This document shows, piece by piece, positions 1-10,592 of a stretch of 64,000 nucleotides of DNA (positions within the stretch are counted from its first letter, which is position 1; the number at the start of each line of letters is the position of its first letter). The stretch is from Aliamphritea spongicola (GTDB lineage Bacteria; Pseudomonadota; Gammaproteobacteria; Pseudomonadales; Balneatricaceae): positions 3,100,001 to 3,164,000 of the forward strand of contig AP025283.1 in assembly GCA_024347235.1 (NCBI GenBank), in the 5' to 3' direction. Below the pieces are notes generated by a model. It worked only from the letters and a program-made list of their open reading frames with translations. It was not told the origin of the DNA and made no database searches. Both the position numbers and the translations under genes were made by a program.

Positions 1-911
1 GCAACCGCCCATCAGCGGGCCGTAAACAATGAAGGAGTGGCCGACCACCCAACCGATGTCTGAGGCGCCCCACCAGACATCACCGGCCTGCATGCCATAC
101 ACATTATGCAGGGCGTAATTCAGGGCCACCGCATGGCCGCCGTTATCCCGCACGATGCCTTTCGGTGCACCGGTAGTGCCGGAGGTGTACAGGATATACA
201 GCGGGTCTTTACCCTGCACCGGTACACAGTCTGCCGGTTCTGCGCCCTGCTGGCAGTCATACCAGTCCAGATCCCGTTCCGGGTTCATGTCCGCCTGCAG
301 CATTGGCCGCTGACATACCAGCGTATGCAAAGGCTTATGGGTCGCCAGATCAACCGCCTTATCCACCAGCGGTTTATATGAAATCAGCTTATCGAATTCG
401 ATACCGCAGGACGCAGTAAGAATCAGTTTCGGCCGGGCGTCATCAATACGGATCGCCAGTTCATTCGGGGCAAAACCGCCGAAGACCACCGAATGCACCG
501 CGCCGAGCCTGGCACAGGCCAGCATAGCCACAGCGGCTTCCGGGATCATCGGCATGTAGATAACCACGGTGTCGCCTTTGCTGACGCCCAGGCCTTTCAG
601 AGTGCCGGCAAACCGCGCGACCTGTTCATGCAACTCGCTAAAAGTGATGGCCTGTTTTACGCCGCTGGCGGGTGAATCATAGTAAAGTGCGACCTGATCA
701 CCCGGGTTTCCAGATGCTGATCCAGCGCCAGATAACAGGAATTCAGTTCACCGTCCGGGTACCAGCGATGGCTGCCGTTAGGCAGGGCTTCAAGGGTTGT
801 TTGTGGCGGGCTGAACCAGTTGATATTACCCGCCTGCTCCGCCCAGTAAGCTTCCGGGTTTTGCTGAGCTGCCTGATACTGCACCGCATAATCAGTTTGC
901 TGATTTGCCAT
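1..911 (-). CDS. prpE: Propionyl-CoA synthetase PrpE (partial, runs off window start)
   Basis: AMP-forming acyl-CoA synthetase that activates propionate to propionyl-CoA in the cytosol. The minus strand starts at 911 (MANQQTDYAVQYQ) and carries the N-terminal ACS domain (AYWAEQAGNINWF), the RLGAVHSVVFGGFAPNELA block and the AMP-binding P-loop YTSGTTGAPKGIVRDNGGH. The last residues in the window are the DVWWGASDIGWVVGHS region typical of the acetyl/propionyl-CoA synthetases. A frameshift near 701 (CCC where CCCC restores ETRGDQVALYYDSP) splits the frame; it stays open from there to base 1. It is the last gene of a valine degradation operon that ends in propionyl-CoA, which favours PrpE over acetyl-CoA synthetase. 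The substrate is inferred, not proven. Confidence 0.85.
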
Positions 912-1039
912 TTCTCACTCCATGAAGCCCATAGCACGCCATCGGTCAGTTCGGACCGGAAAAAGGGCTTTGTTATTTTTATTGGTAGCCAGTCCACCGG
1001 CATAGCCGGTGAACAAAACAGGTTTGTAACGCTCAGGAA

Positions 1040-1928
1040 TTACTGATCCTGATAGAGCTTAAGCACGCTGGAAAAGTCCAGCCCGCCGTTGCCCTTGGAC
1101 TTATGCAGGCTGAATAACGCCCGGGCCTGCGACCCCATCGGAATCGGTGATTCACTTTGCTGGCTCAGCCCCATGGCCAGCCCCAGATCCTTGTACATCA
1201 GATCCACCTGGAAACCGCCCTGGTAATCATTGGATGAGGGAACATTTTCCATCACCCCGGTACCGGGTTATAGACGTTCAGCGCCCAGTTACCGCCGGAG
1301 CTCTGCTTCATGATTTCTGACAGTACTGCCGGATCAAGGCCATTTTTCATACCCATGTTCAGGGCTTCACAGGTGCCTGTCATCAGCACCGCCAGTAACA
1401 TGTTGTTACAGGCTTTGGCGATCTGACCCGCGCCGTGATCACCGGCATGGAAGATGTTCTTACCCATGCATTCAAGCACAGGTTTTGCCCGGGCAAACTG
1501 TGCATCATCGCCACCGACCATGAATGCCAGCGTGCCAGCAACGGCGCCGCCTACACCGCCGGAAACCGGTGCATCAATAAAACTCAGCCCCCGTTCGGCA
1601 GCGATCGCCGCAACCTTTTAGCCGTTGCCGCATCAATGGTAGAAGAATCGATAATCAACGCGGAGGCCGAAATCACATCAAATAACGGCGTATCACCGTT
1701 GAGATACACCGCTTCCACATGCTGCCCTGCCGGCAGCATCGAAATAACAAACTCACTGTCACGGGCGGCATCAGCTGCACTGCCCATCACATTACAACCG
1801 TGTTCAGCCGCAGCCTTTAATGCTGCTTCTGAAAGGTCAAATACCTTAACCTGATGGCCGGCCTTCGCCAGGTTAGCCGCCATCGGGCCGCCCATATTAC
1901 CTAATCCAATAAATCCGATTGTTGCCAT
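1040..1928 (-). CDS. mmsB: 3-hydroxyisobutyrate dehydrogenase MmsB
   Basis: Oxidises 3-hydroxyisobutyrate to methylmalonate semialdehyde with NAD+ in valine degradation. The N-terminus has the dinucleotide motif GFIGLGNMGGPMAANL, followed by the substrate-binding APVSGG region once the frame is repaired, and the catalytic-lysine segment GAGQIAKACNNM. The C-terminus (KDLGLAMGLSQQ) is typical of the family. Total length is about 295 aa, as expected. Two single-base shifts interrupt the frame: near 1617 (run of A on the coding strand) and near 1256 (run of G; NPVPG continues into VMENVPSS). It lies 63 bp downstream of the 3-hydroxyisobutyryl-CoA hydrolase gene, which supplies its substrate. Confidence 0.93.
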
Positions 1929-1991
1929 CTTTCTGTCCTCTTCTTAACCTGTCTGAACAGGCAAAACTGTCATTATTATTCTGTTTGTACG

Positions 1992-3101
1992 CTATGATTC
2001 TGTACCCAGACGCGCCAGCGGGTTTACTTCCCAGGGGCTGGTGAAGAACTCGTCCACCAACGCCGGGTCGACATCGGCAAGGGTTTTGAACGTCCATTGC
2101 GGCGCACCGTCTTTATCCACCAGCAGTGCCCGGACACCTTCCGGGAATTCCCGGTGCCGGCAACACTGTACCGACAGCGCCAGCTCCTGCTGAAACACTT
2201 CTTTCAGGGATAAATGCCGGCAGCGCTGCAGCTGACGGGCAATCAGATGAACCGCCAGCGGGCTGCCATGGCTGATGGCCTGCTGTGCACGCTGTAACCA
2301 TTTATCGTCGGTTTCCAGTGTCTGCAGCGCAGTCACCATATCCGCGACTGAGTCCTGATCCATCAGCTGATTAATGACTTCAAAATGATCCCGTACCGGC
2401 GAATCCGCCTGCCATTCATTCAGGGAATTCTGCTCCAGCTGACGCAGCACAGAAGCTACCACCGCCTGGGCATTCCCCTGCCAGTCGGCCTCACACAGAT
2501 CATCCAGCAGCTGCTGCCGGCACTCGCTGGCGATGAAGCGGTCCGCCAGCCCCAGAAACAGTGCATCAGCAGCATTCATGGAATTCCCGGTCAGGCCAAG
2601 GAATAAACCGGTGCGGCCCGGCATACGGTTAAGGAACCAGCTGCCACCCACATCCGGATACAGGCCGATGGTCACTTCCGGCATTGCCAGCCGGCTGCGC
2701 TCGGTAACCACCCGGTGACTGCAACCGTTCATCAGCCCCATACCGCCGCCCATGACAATGCCATGGCCCCAGCAAATCAGTGGTTTGCTGTAGGTATGTA
2801 ACAAATAGTCCAGCCGGTATTCCTGGGTAAAGAACCGTTCCGGGAAAAACTCATCCCCGTCACCGGTCATTGATTTATACAGATTGACTACATCCCCGCC
2901 GGCACAGAAGGCTTTTTCACCGGCGCCATCCAGAAAGACGCAGACCACAGCATCATCCTGCTGCCATTGCTGTAACTGCGCCAGCATCAGCTCGATCATG
3001 TCCATTGTCAGGGCATTAAGGGAACGTTCCGCATTCAGCGTCATCTGGCCAACCTTATGGCCAGACGCAGTGGTCAGCTCGTTAAACAGTACACAACTCA
3101 T
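1992..3101 (-). CDS. 3-hydroxyisobutyryl-CoA hydrolase
   Basis: Hydrolyses 3-hydroxyisobutyryl-CoA to free 3-hydroxyisobutyrate, the only step of valine catabolism that releases CoA. This is a 369-aa intact member of the enoyl-CoA hydratase/isomerase superfamily. It shows the oxyanion-hole segment AFCAGGDVVNLY, the HGIVMGGGMGL loop, and PEVTIGLYPDVGGSWF, whose Glu and Asp match the catalytic pair of HIBCH enzymes. Family length (about 350-370 aa, longer than simple hydratases) and the C-terminal extension support HIBCH over a hydratase. The gene sits between the enoyl-CoA hydratase (9 bp upstream) and mmsB, so it is almost certainly co-transcribed with them. Confidence 0.92.
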   Translation of the reverse strand: MSCVLFNELTTASGHKVGQMTLNAERSLNALTMDMIELMLAQLQQWQQDDAVVCVFLDGAGEKAFCAGGDVVNLYKSMTGDGDEFFPERFFTQEYRLDYLLHTYSKPLICWGHGIVMGGGMGLMNGCSHRVVTERSRLAMPEVTIGLYPDVGGSWFLNRMPGRTGLFLGLTGNSMNAADALFLGLADRFIASECRQQLLDDLCEADWQGNAQAVVASVLRQLEQNSLNEWQADSPVRDHFEVINQLMDQDSVADMVTALQTLETDDKWLQRAQQAISHGSPLAVHLIARQLQRCRHLSLKEVFQQELALSVQCCRHREFPEGVRALLVDKDGAPQWTFKTLADVDPALVDEFFTSPWEVNPLARLGTES

Positions 3102-3110
3102 CCGGTACTC

Positions 3111-3889
3111 CTACTTGTTCTGCCACACAGGTTTGCGCTTATCCAGAAAAGCATTCACCCCTTCACTCTGATCTTCCGTAAAGAACAGGTCGACAAAGAG
3201 TTCACGTTCAAGAATGTAACCCTGATCCCAGTGCTGGGAACGGTTGTTCTGAATCAGTTGCTTACAGGCAGCAATGGCAGTCGGGCTCTGATCGGCAACC
3301 TTTTCAGCCATTGCCAGCGCGGCTTCCAGCGCCTGGCCCTGTTCAACCACCTCTTCAACCAGCCCGATCTGCAAAGCTTTATCGGCTTTCAGCCGTTCCC
3401 CGCAAAGAATCATCCGTTTGGTCCAGCCTTCGCCAACAAGCATGGTCAGGTTCTGGGTACCGCCGGCACAGGGCAGAAGGCCAACTTTGCTTCTGGCAGA
3501 GCCATTTGTGCCTGGGTTTCTGCAATACGGATATCACAGGCCAGCGCGACTTCCAGGCCACCACCCATGGCGAAACCGTTAATGGCAGCAATGGATACGC
3601 CGCGGAAACGGCTCAGAGTTTCAAATGCCTCGCCAAAGTAGCGGGCCATGTCCCGGGCAACGCTGCGGTCCCCTTCAGCGAAGAGCTTCAGATCCGCCCC
3701 GGCAGAAAAGAACTTTTCTCCCTGCCCGGTAATCACCAGGCTGTAAATCTGCTTATCCTGATTGAGTTCCTCCACCAGCTTTTTCAGCCCTTTCAGGCTT
3801 TCTGCTGTCCAGGTATTCGCCGGTGGATTATTCATGGTCAGCACGGCAATGTTGCCACGCTTTTCCAGCATCAGAGCATCGGTCATCAT
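3111..3889 (-). CDS. Enoyl-CoA hydratase (methacrylyl-CoA hydration)
   Basis: Crotonase-fold hydratase of about 259 aa, inferred to add water to methacrylyl-CoA in valine degradation. Visible motifs are the oxyanion-hole block FFSAGADLKLF, the second block NGFAMGGGLEVALACDIRIA, and LPEAK(V)GLLPCAGGTQ after frame repair; the C-terminus is FLDKRKPVW. One shift near 3483 (GG read as G on the coding strand) breaks the frame inside LPEAKVGLLP. The start has two tandem ATGs (3889 and 3886) behind an AGGAAG ribosome-binding site. It lies between the isobutyryl-CoA dehydrogenase and HIBCH genes, matching the order of the pathway. Confidence 0.9.
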
Positions 3890-3917
3890 GATCTTCCTTC
3901 TGCCTTATGGATATCTG

Positions 3918-5075
3918 TTAAACAATTGCCGCCGCATCTTCGACTAACAGCCGGCGGGCAATAATCACATTCATTATTTCGTTGGTACCTTCAAGAATCC
4001 GGTGAACCCGATTATCTCTCACATAGCGTTCCAGCGGATATTCCTTGATATAGCCATTACCGCCGAAGATCTGCAGGGCTTCATCCGCTGCGCGGAAGCC
4101 GACATCGGTGGCAAAACGCTTGGCCATAGCACAATACGTGGTTTTATCCGGATGATCCGCATCCAGCCGGGCAGCCGCCATACGCACCATTTGCCGGGCG
4201 GCTACCAGTTCCGTACTTGCCTCCGCCAGCTTGAACTGTAATGCCTGAAAGTTCGCCAGCGGCTGGCTGAACTGTTTACGTTCATGCATGTAATCCCTGG
4301 CCTGATTCAGTGCCTGCTGGGCCGTACCTACTGAACAGGTGGCGATGTTTACCCGGCCACCATCCAGCCCGCGCATGGCAATCTTAAAGCCGTCACCGGG
4401 CTTACCGAGCATCGCCGTGGCAGAGACACGCACATCACTGAAACTGATCATGCGGGTTGGCTGACTGTTCCAGCCCATCTTGTCTTCTTTACGGCCGTAC
4501 TCGATCCCTTCTGACCGGGCATCCACCACAAACGCGGATATACCGGCCGCACCTTCACCACCGGTCCGGGCCATCACTACCAGGCAGTCGCTGCTGCCGG
4601 CCCCGGAGATAAAAATCTTGCTGCCATTAAGGATGTAATCACTGCCCTCCTGCCGGGCAGTGGTTTTCAGATGGGCAGCATCGGAACCTGCATTCGGTTC
4701 TGTCAGACAATAGGACCCCAGTTTCTGGCCGGAGGTAAGATCCGGGCACCACTGCTGGCGGGTATCTTCATTGCCAAACTCGCTGATCATCCACGCCACC
4801 ATGTTATGTATGGTGATATACGCCGTGGTGGATGTGCAGCCCATGGCAAGCTGTTCAAAAATAATGCTCGCATCCAGCCGGGATAATCCCAGCCCGCCCA
4901 CATCTTCATGACTGTACAGGCCACAGAAACCCAGCTCACCTGCAGCCCTCAAAACATCTACCGGAAAGATCTGCTGCTGATCCCATTCACCGGCATGGGG
5001 TTGCAATTCATTCTCTGCAAAGGTTCTGGCCATTTCACTGAATGCCAGCTGATCTTCGTTTAATTCAAAATCCAT
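3918..5075 (-). CDS. Isobutyryl-CoA dehydrogenase-like acyl-CoA dehydrogenase
   Basis: FAD-dependent acyl-CoA dehydrogenase of 385 aa, intact, expected to oxidise isobutyryl-CoA to methacrylyl-CoA and pass electrons to ETF. It has the family signatures YCLTEPNAGSDAAHLKT and QIFGGNGYIKEYPLERYVRD, and the C-terminal catalytic glutamate in ILEGTNEIMNVIIARRL (the short-chain/ACAD8 position). The N-terminal domain MDFELNEDQLAFSEMART resembles ACAD8. Its position between mmsA and the hydratase genes strongly supports the valine assignment. Other branched short-chain acyl-CoAs, such as 2-methylbutyryl-CoA, may also be substrates. Confidence 0.9.
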   Translation of the reverse strand: MDFELNEDQLAFSEMARTFAENELQPHAGEWDQQQIFPVDVLRAAGELGFCGLYSHEDVGGLGLSRLDASIIFEQLAMGCTSTTAYITIHNMVAWMISEFGNEDTRQQWCPDLTSGQKLGSYCLTEPNAGSDAAHLKTTARQEGSDYILNGSKIFISGAGSSDCLVVMARTGGEGAAGISAFVVDARSEGIEYGRKEDKMGWNSQPTRMISFSDVRVSATAMLGKPGDGFKIAMRGLDGGRVNIATCSVGTAQQALNQARDYMHERKQFSQPLANFQALQFKLAEASTELVAARQMVRMAAARLDADHPDKTTYCAMAKRFATDVGFRAADEALQIFGGNGYIKEYPLERYVRDNRVHRILEGTNEIMNVIIARRLLVEDAAAIV

Positions 5076-5134
5076 TGCCTGCCCCTTTTTCTCTTACCCA
5101 CTATGTCTAACACGACATTACTGCATCACTGAAA

Positions 5135-5167
5135 ACGGCCGGTTCGCCTGTAAAGCAAACCGGCCGT
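5135..5167. terminator. Hairpin between mmsA and the acyl-CoA dehydrogenase gene
   Basis: A perfect 10-bp stem, ACGGCCGGTT paired with AACCGGCCGT, closes a 13-nt loop just after the mmsA stop codon. On the minus strand it is followed by only TTTTC. It may be a partial terminator or an mRNA-stability element that lowers expression of the downstream genes relative to mmsA. Confidence 0.5.
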
Positions 5168-5172
5168 CAAAC

Positions 5173-6666
5173 TCAGCGCAGGTTGATACTGGTATTCACG
5201 CCGGTATCAATATCGTCTTCAAACCAGCGTGCGGTTACCGTCTTGGTTTCGGTATAGAAACGTACTGCCTGCTTACCGTAAGCATGCTGGTCGCCGTAGA
5301 ACGACTTACGCCAGCCGGTGAACGAGAACATTGGCAGCGGCACCGGTACCGGTACGTTAATGCCAACCTGACCGACCTTGATCTCATGCTGATACTTACG
5401 GGCCGCCGCACCGGATGCCGTAAACATAGACGTGCCGTTGCCGTAAGGGTTGTTATTGATCAGCTCGATGGCTTCATCCAGAGTATCCACTTCCAGCGCG
5501 ATCAGTACCGGACCGAAAATCTCTTCCGTATAAATAGACATATCGGTAGTTACGTTGCGGAACATGGTCGGACCAACCCAGTTACCGTCCGGATAGCCTT
5601 CAACCACACATTCAGAACCGTCGAGAATACATTCCGCACCGGCCTCTTTACCCTGACGGATAAAGTCGAGAATACGGGCTTTAGCCTGCGGATTGATCTG
5701 CGGGCCATATCCGGCTTCCGGATCATTCCACGCACCGGGACGTACCTTCGCCAGCGCATCCCGCACTTCCGGAATCCACTCGCGGGCTTCACCCACAAAT
5801 ACCGCCACAGAAATGGCCATACAACGCTGACCCGCCGCGCCTACTGAAGCACCGGCAATGTTGTTAATCACCTGCTGCTTCTGGGCATCCGGCATCACTA
5901 CCATGTGGTTTTTAGCACCGGCAAACGCCTGCACACGTTTCATATGATCCGTACCGGTGCGATAAATATGCTCACCCACCGCAACCGAGCCAACAAAGGA
6001 GATCGCCGGGGTATCTTTGTGGGTCAGTAACTGATTCACCACATCCTTGGTACCGTGAACAATCTGTAACAGGCCGTCCGGCGCACCGGCTTCTTTGAAC
6101 AGCTCAGCCAGACGTATTGGCGTCAGCGGGTCCTGCTCAGACGGCTTCAGTACGAAGGTGTTACCGCAGGCAATCGCCATCGGGAACATCCACAGGGGAA
6201 TCATGGCCGGGAAGTTAAACGGGGTAATCCCTACACAGACACCCAGCGGCTGAGTGATGCTGTAGCAGTCAATCTTGCGGGCAACGTTTTCAACGGTTTC
6301 ACCCATGCTCAGTGACGCGATGTTGCAGGCATGTTCAACTACTTCGATACCGCGCCACACATCGCCTTTGGCATCTTCAAAGGTTTTACCGGTTTCCTGT
6401 GCCAGCAGAGTAGCAATTTCGTCATGGTTCTCTTTCAGCAATGCCTGGTAACGCAGCATCAGCCGGGCACGCTCTCCTACCGGGGTTTCTTTCCAGGTTG
6501 CAAAGGCATTACGGGCTGCAGCAATCGCCTGCTCAACCTCTTCTGAAGTTGCACAGGGTACCTGCGCCAACACTTCCTGAGTAGCCGGGTTGGTTACCGG
6601 AATCCATTCACTGGCACGGCTTGAAACTAATTCGCCATTTATAAGCAGTGGGACTTGCTGAGTCAT
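5173..6666 (-). CDS. mmsA: Methylmalonate-semialdehyde dehydrogenase (CoA-acylating) MmsA
   Basis: Oxidative decarboxylation of methylmalonate semialdehyde plus CoA to propionyl-CoA, the last step of valine degradation. The product is 497 aa from the ATG at 6666, which follows an AAGGTGA ribosome-binding site. A longer frame from 6732 has no such site. The protein has the aldehyde dehydrogenase NAD-binding fold, [32 protein letters not shown], and the active-site cysteine in [14 protein letters not shown]. The EEIFGPVL motif and C-terminal [12 protein letters not shown]-like segment ([19 protein letters not shown]) are typical of MMSDH. It is the first gene of the operon and diverges from an AraC-type regulator, as in Pseudomonas mmsAB/mmsR. 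Confidence 0.95.
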   Translation of the reverse strand: MTQQVPLLINGELVSSRASEWIPVTNPATQEVLAQVPCATSEEVEQAIAAARNAFATWKETPVGERARLMLRYQALLKENHDEIATLLAQETGKTFEDAKGDVWRGIEVVEHACNIASLSMGETVENVARKIDCYSITQPLGVCVGITPFNFPAMIPLWMFPMAIACGNTFVLKPSEQDPLTPIRLAELFKEAGAPDGLLQIVHGTKDVVNQLLTHKDTPAISFVGSVAVGEHIYRTGTDHMKRVQAFAGAKNHMVVMPDAQKQQVINNIAGASVGAAGQRCMAISVAVFVGEAREWIPEVRDALAKVRPGAWNDPEAGYGPQINPQAKARILDFIRQGKEAGAECILDGSECVVEGYPDGNWVGPTMFRNVTTDMSIYTEEIFGPVLIALEVDTLDEAIELINNNPYGNGTSMFTASGAAARKYQHEIKVGQVGINVPVPVPLPMFSFTGWRKSFYGDQHAYGKQAVRFYTETKTVTARWFEDDIDTGVNTSINLR

Positions 6667-6803
6667 TCTGATCACCTTTGATACGTGTTCCTGGTTAATG
6701 TTTTTGCCTGTTTCATTCACACCACCAGGCAAGGGATTGATTCGATTAAAGCACAGCTCAGCAGTTGCAAGGATTGATAAAGTTGCTGACTTAATGGATT
6801 ATA

Positions 6804-6813
6804 TTGTTAACAA
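6804..6813. promoter_or_regulatory. Palindrome in the mmsA/mmsR divergent promoter region
   Basis: TTGTTAACAA is a perfect 10-bp palindrome in the AT-rich 203-bp region between the divergent mmsA and mmsR genes. It could be an operator or only AT-rich chance symmetry; no known MmsR site is claimed. Confidence 0.3.
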
Positions 6814-6869
6814 ATAAGTATTTACCCTTATATCTTAGTCTAACCTTATCGCAACTGCCGGAGTAAGTC

Positions 6870-7794
6870 ATGAGCACGCCTTCAAACTGGCCACTTGATA
6901 CGGCAAGTATCCGCTTTGTACTGCCCCACAAAATCATCCGCATGCTCAGCGATCACCCGCTTACCTCCCAGCTGTATCCGCTGGGTGCAGGCTACTATCA
7001 GGAAGCCGCCGGCCACCGGATGCAACGGCAGGAACACGACGATAACCTGGTGATATATTGTCTGGAAGGTGCAGGTAAGCTAACCGTGAATGGCCGTACA
7101 TGGCGCATAAAATCAGGGGATCTGATTATTCTTCCCCGGGGACAGGCACATCAGTATGCCTCTGATCAGCAACAACCATGGAGCATCTACTGGAGCCATT
7201 TTTCCGGCAGTGAAAGTGGTCAGTTCATTCGTCTGATCAGCGAAAAACGCAACCGGCCGGTGGTGCATCTGGGAATTCACAGCAAACTGATCAGTGATTT
7301 TCAGGCCTTACTGGATGCCCGGCAAACCCAGTATCACCTCAATACATACCTGCATGCGGCTAATCAGCTTCGCCAGATACTGACACATATTGCTGTATTA
7401 TTGCCCCTTAGCCGGGGCCAGATACATGCCGCAGAAGGATTTGATCTTGAGAAGGTGCACAGCCTGATGCAGGCCCGCTTACATGAACAGCTGGACCTGG
7501 ACACACTGGCCGCCAGTGTTAACTTATCGAAGTATCATTTCATTAAGAAATACAAAGAACTGACAGATACCACACCGATCAGCCACTTCATTCATCTGAA
7601 GATTGAACGGGCCTGTCAGCTGTTAGACAGCAGCCACAGGAACGTCACTGAAATCGCCCTGCAGCTGGGATATGAAGACGCCTACTATTTTTCCAGGGTT
7701 TTCAAAAAGTGATGGGAATATCCCCAGCCAGTACCGAAAACTACAGACCGGGGCGTGGGCATATCCGGACTTTACCGGGAACAACGCCCGGTAA
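6870..7794 (+). CDS. mmsR: AraC-family regulator, MmsR-like
   Basis: Transcription factor of about 307 aa, inferred activator of the adjacent divergent valine operon. The N-terminal cupin-like sensor domain (about residues 40-110) contains VIYCLEGAGKLTVNGRTW and SGDLIILPRGQAHQY. The C-terminal double HTH includes LDTLAASVNLSKYHFIKKYK and VTEIALQLGYEDAYYFSRVF. The conceptual frame stops early at 7712. Adding one A in AAAAA (about 7709) and one C in CCCC (about 7723) restores the canonical AraC end VMGISPSQYRKLQTG and moves the stop to 7794. The divergent arrangement with mmsA is the main evidence for the name. Confidence 0.8.
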
Positions 7795-7802
7795 CCCCGG
7801 TT

Positions 7803-8742
7803 TCAGGCCTGCTTAGCCGTTTCTGCCTCAATATCTGCAAAGGTAGCATAACGGTTACGGCCATTACTTTTGGCGAAGTACAGGGCTTTATCTGCCTGTG
7901 ATAACAGCGCCTGACTGGAATTGGGACTGAACGCACTGGTGCTGATACCGATACTCGCTGTTACATAAGGTTTAACCGATGAATAAGCATGCTCCAGCGC
8001 GGCCTGCTCAAGTGCATGGATAATATCGCTGGCGATTTTCTCCGCACCGGCCAGCTCAGTATTAGGCAATAAGATAACAAATTCCTCTCCTCCGTAGCGG
8101 GCCACGAGATCTGCCGGACGGCGCAACTGCTGTTTCAGCACGGCACCGAATTCCTTGAGGCAGACATCCCCTGCGGATGACCGTAATTATCGTTATAAGG
8201 CTTAAACTGATCGATATCGATAAACATCACACACAGTTCGGTTTTTCCCGTTGGTGCAGCTTCCATTCCCGCTGTAAGGACTCCTCCAGACCACGGCGAT
8301 TCACCGTCTCCGTCAGCGGATCAAGGTGGGTGAGTTTCATCAACTGATGATTCGCTTCTTCCAGATCCGCTTTCATCTGCGCAATGCGCGCCATCGCCCG
8401 GATCTTGGCCCCTAATACAATCGGGTTGATCGGTTTGGTCAGGTAATCGTCGCCACCGGCATCAATGGCATCGGCCAGGTGTTGATCATCACTTTTACCG
8501 GTGAGGAAAATAATCGGAATCCAGTTGTCACCCAAATGGCGGCGAATCTGTCGTGTCAGGGTAAACCCGTCCATTTTGGGCATTTCGACATCCATCAGGA
8601 TCAGATCAATGTCTACAGTATTCAGTATGGTTTTGGCTTCTTTTGCACCATTGGCAAGAAAGGGAGTATCACCCGCGTCAAGGATGATGGATTCGAGTAA
8701 ATCTCTGACTAGCTTTGTATCATCTACAACTAAAATCTGCAT
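7803..8742 (-). CDS. Response-regulator diguanylate cyclase (REC-GGDEF)
   Basis: Two-component output protein making c-di-GMP, about 314 aa. The receiver domain (about residues 1-120) has the acidic VVDDTK start, the phospho-acceptor Asp in LILMDVEMPKMDG and the LTGK lysine motif. A short coiled-coil linker (MKADLEEANHQLMKL) leads into a GGDEF domain with DPLTETVNRRGLEE, a DIDQFKPYND loop after repair, and an intact YGGEEF active site. An RPAD inhibitory I-site lies five residues before GGEEF, so product inhibition is expected. Two shifts interrupt the frame, near 8235 (A run) and 8166 (G run). The partner kinase is not in the window. Confidence 0.9.
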
Positions 8743-9212
8743 TCAACTGCCCGGTGCAAAACAACTCAAATGATAACTTCGCGTAACACACAACGGACTG
8801 TTACTGGCACTTTCCCGTTGCCTTTACACGCCTACAATACTTTTAGCTCAGATATCGTATCTGTCATACACAACCACATAAAAAACAGACACGTAAAACC
8901 TTTAATCCGTGAGTCCCAGCCTAATGGATACACCCCGAAAAAGCCAATAAACTGCGTGCTTCAGGGGCGGTATAGATACCAAACTGGTTACAACATATTC
9001 CTGTAACGAACATCATTACATCAGGTACAGAGCATAGTCGAATACACTACCCCGGGTTGCCCGTTGGTAAACTGTCCGGGATCAATAAACCGCCCGGACA
9101 ATCCATCAAAACAGCGATAACCACTATCTGTTACAAAAAGAAGAAAGAATTCTCAAAAAATAATCCGTCCCTGGATTAAAAGGTGAGAAGAAACTGAAAA
9201 GCCGGTTGCAGA
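8743..9212. other. Gene-poor intergenic stretch
   Basis: About 470 bases between the start of the REC-GGDEF gene and the end of nhaA. I see no convincing coding frame. The only structure is an inverted repeat, TGTCCGGG and CCCGGACA, at 9073-9100 with a 12-nt spacer. It lies downstream of nhaA on the minus strand and may be a weak transcription end without a T tract. Confidence 0.4.
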
Positions 9213-10429
9213 TTAACGTCGTTGTTCAGCCAGCTTGCGCCGGCGCAGTGATGACTTGGCAACCTGGCTGCGGCGTATTGCCAGCTTAAGCACCAGAAAA
9301 CCGGTAATCGCTGAGACCAGTGACGCCATCAAAATCCCCAGACGTTCATCGATCAGCATATTGATGCCGCTTTCCTCGAACGCCAGAGAGCCAATAAATA
9401 AACTCATGGTGAAGCCCACCCCGCAGAGGATTGAAACCCCGTACAAGCTTAGGAAATCCATACCTTTTGGCAGTTCCGTCCGGGTAAAACGCACCACCAG
9501 ATAGCTGAACCCAAATACCCCAACCTGCTTACCAACGAACAGGCCAGCTGCAATGCCCATAGTGACCGGGTGAGTCAGGGAATCCATACTGATAAACGAC
9601 AGATCCAGCCCCGCATTAGCAAATGCAAACAGCGGCAAAATTATAAACGCAACCGTCGGGTGCAGGCTGTGTTCTAAATGCCTGACCGGTGAATACCGTA
9701 AATTTTTCGGATCACGCATTGGAATAAAGAACGCCAGTACCACCCCTGCCAGCGTCGCATGCACACCGGACTTCAACAGCGCCATCCAGAGCAACGTGCC
9801 GAGCAGAATATAGGCAGGAATGTCGCAGATTTTCCGGTAATTCAGAATACACAGGAAGACAATACAGACAGCCACCACCGCCAGCGCGGCCGGATCAAGG
9901 CTCTCGGTATAAAACACTGCAATAATCAGAATCGCCCCGATATCATCAATAATCGCCAGGGTAACCAGAAACAGCTTAATAGACGTCGGCACCGACTTGC
10001 CCAGCAGTGCCAGTATCCCCAGCGCAAACGCAATATCCGTTGCCGCCGGTATCGCCCAGCCTACGATAAACTCCGGCTGGGAAGAGGTAAATCCAAGATA
10101 AATCAGTGCCGGTACAAGCATGCCGCCAACGGCACCGGTAGCCGGCAAGGCAACCAGCGAGGGTTTCGCCAGCTCCCCTTCCATTATTTCCCGTTTCAGT
10201 TCCAGACCGACCAGGAAGAAAAATATGGCCATCAGGCCGTCATTAATCCACAGCAACAGTGGCTTTTCGATGGAGAAATCCCCAGCGAAACACTGGCGAT
10301 CAGATTAATCAGTAAGCCGTAATATTCCGCCAGTGGGCTGTTTGCAATCAGCAAAGCCAGTACAGTCGCCAGCATCAGTAAGACACCGCCCGCCGCTTCA
10401 CGCTTCAGGAAACTACGTAATGTTGTCAT
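9213..10429 (-). CDS. nhaA: Na+/H+ antiporter NhaA
   Basis: Inner-membrane antiporter of about 405 aa that exports Na+ in exchange for H+. It shows the paired aspartates of the transport site in LAIIDDIGAILIIAVFY, the conserved Asp in AIPAATDIAFALGIL, and about twelve hydrophobic segments; the N-terminal FLKREAAGGVLLML is typical. One frameshift near 10275 (GGGG read for GGGGG) breaks SVSLGDFSIEKPLLLWINDG. The C-terminus is basic (SSLRRRKLAEQRR). A divergent nhaR-like gene lies 163 bp away, as in enteric bacteria, which supports sodium-responsive control. Confidence 0.95.
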
Positions 10430-10498
10430 TCACTCTCTCCATAGATACACGACTGTGCGACCCCGAAATTATCCATCAAAATCAACAACCATCTATCT

Positions 10499-10521
10499 AA
10501 CATAGCCCAACTGGCTAAGTT
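10499..10521. promoter_or_regulatory. Inverted repeat in nhaA/nhaR intergenic region
   Basis: AACATAGCC and GGCTAAGTT form an 8-of-9 inverted repeat around a 5-bp spacer, in the 163 bp between the divergent nhaA and nhaR genes. The size and position fit a LysR-type (NhaR) binding site. This is inference from position and symmetry only. Confidence 0.4.
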
Positions 10522-10592
10522 GAGGATAATTTAATAGGCTATCAACTAAGATAAAAACTGATTATTTCTTCACTGCTATTCGAAAATACCGA

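Noticed and set aside
8770-9006. 78-aa plus-strand frame after the REC-GGDEF gene
   Set aside because: No ribosome-binding site, no recognisable motif, low-complexity intergenic composition.
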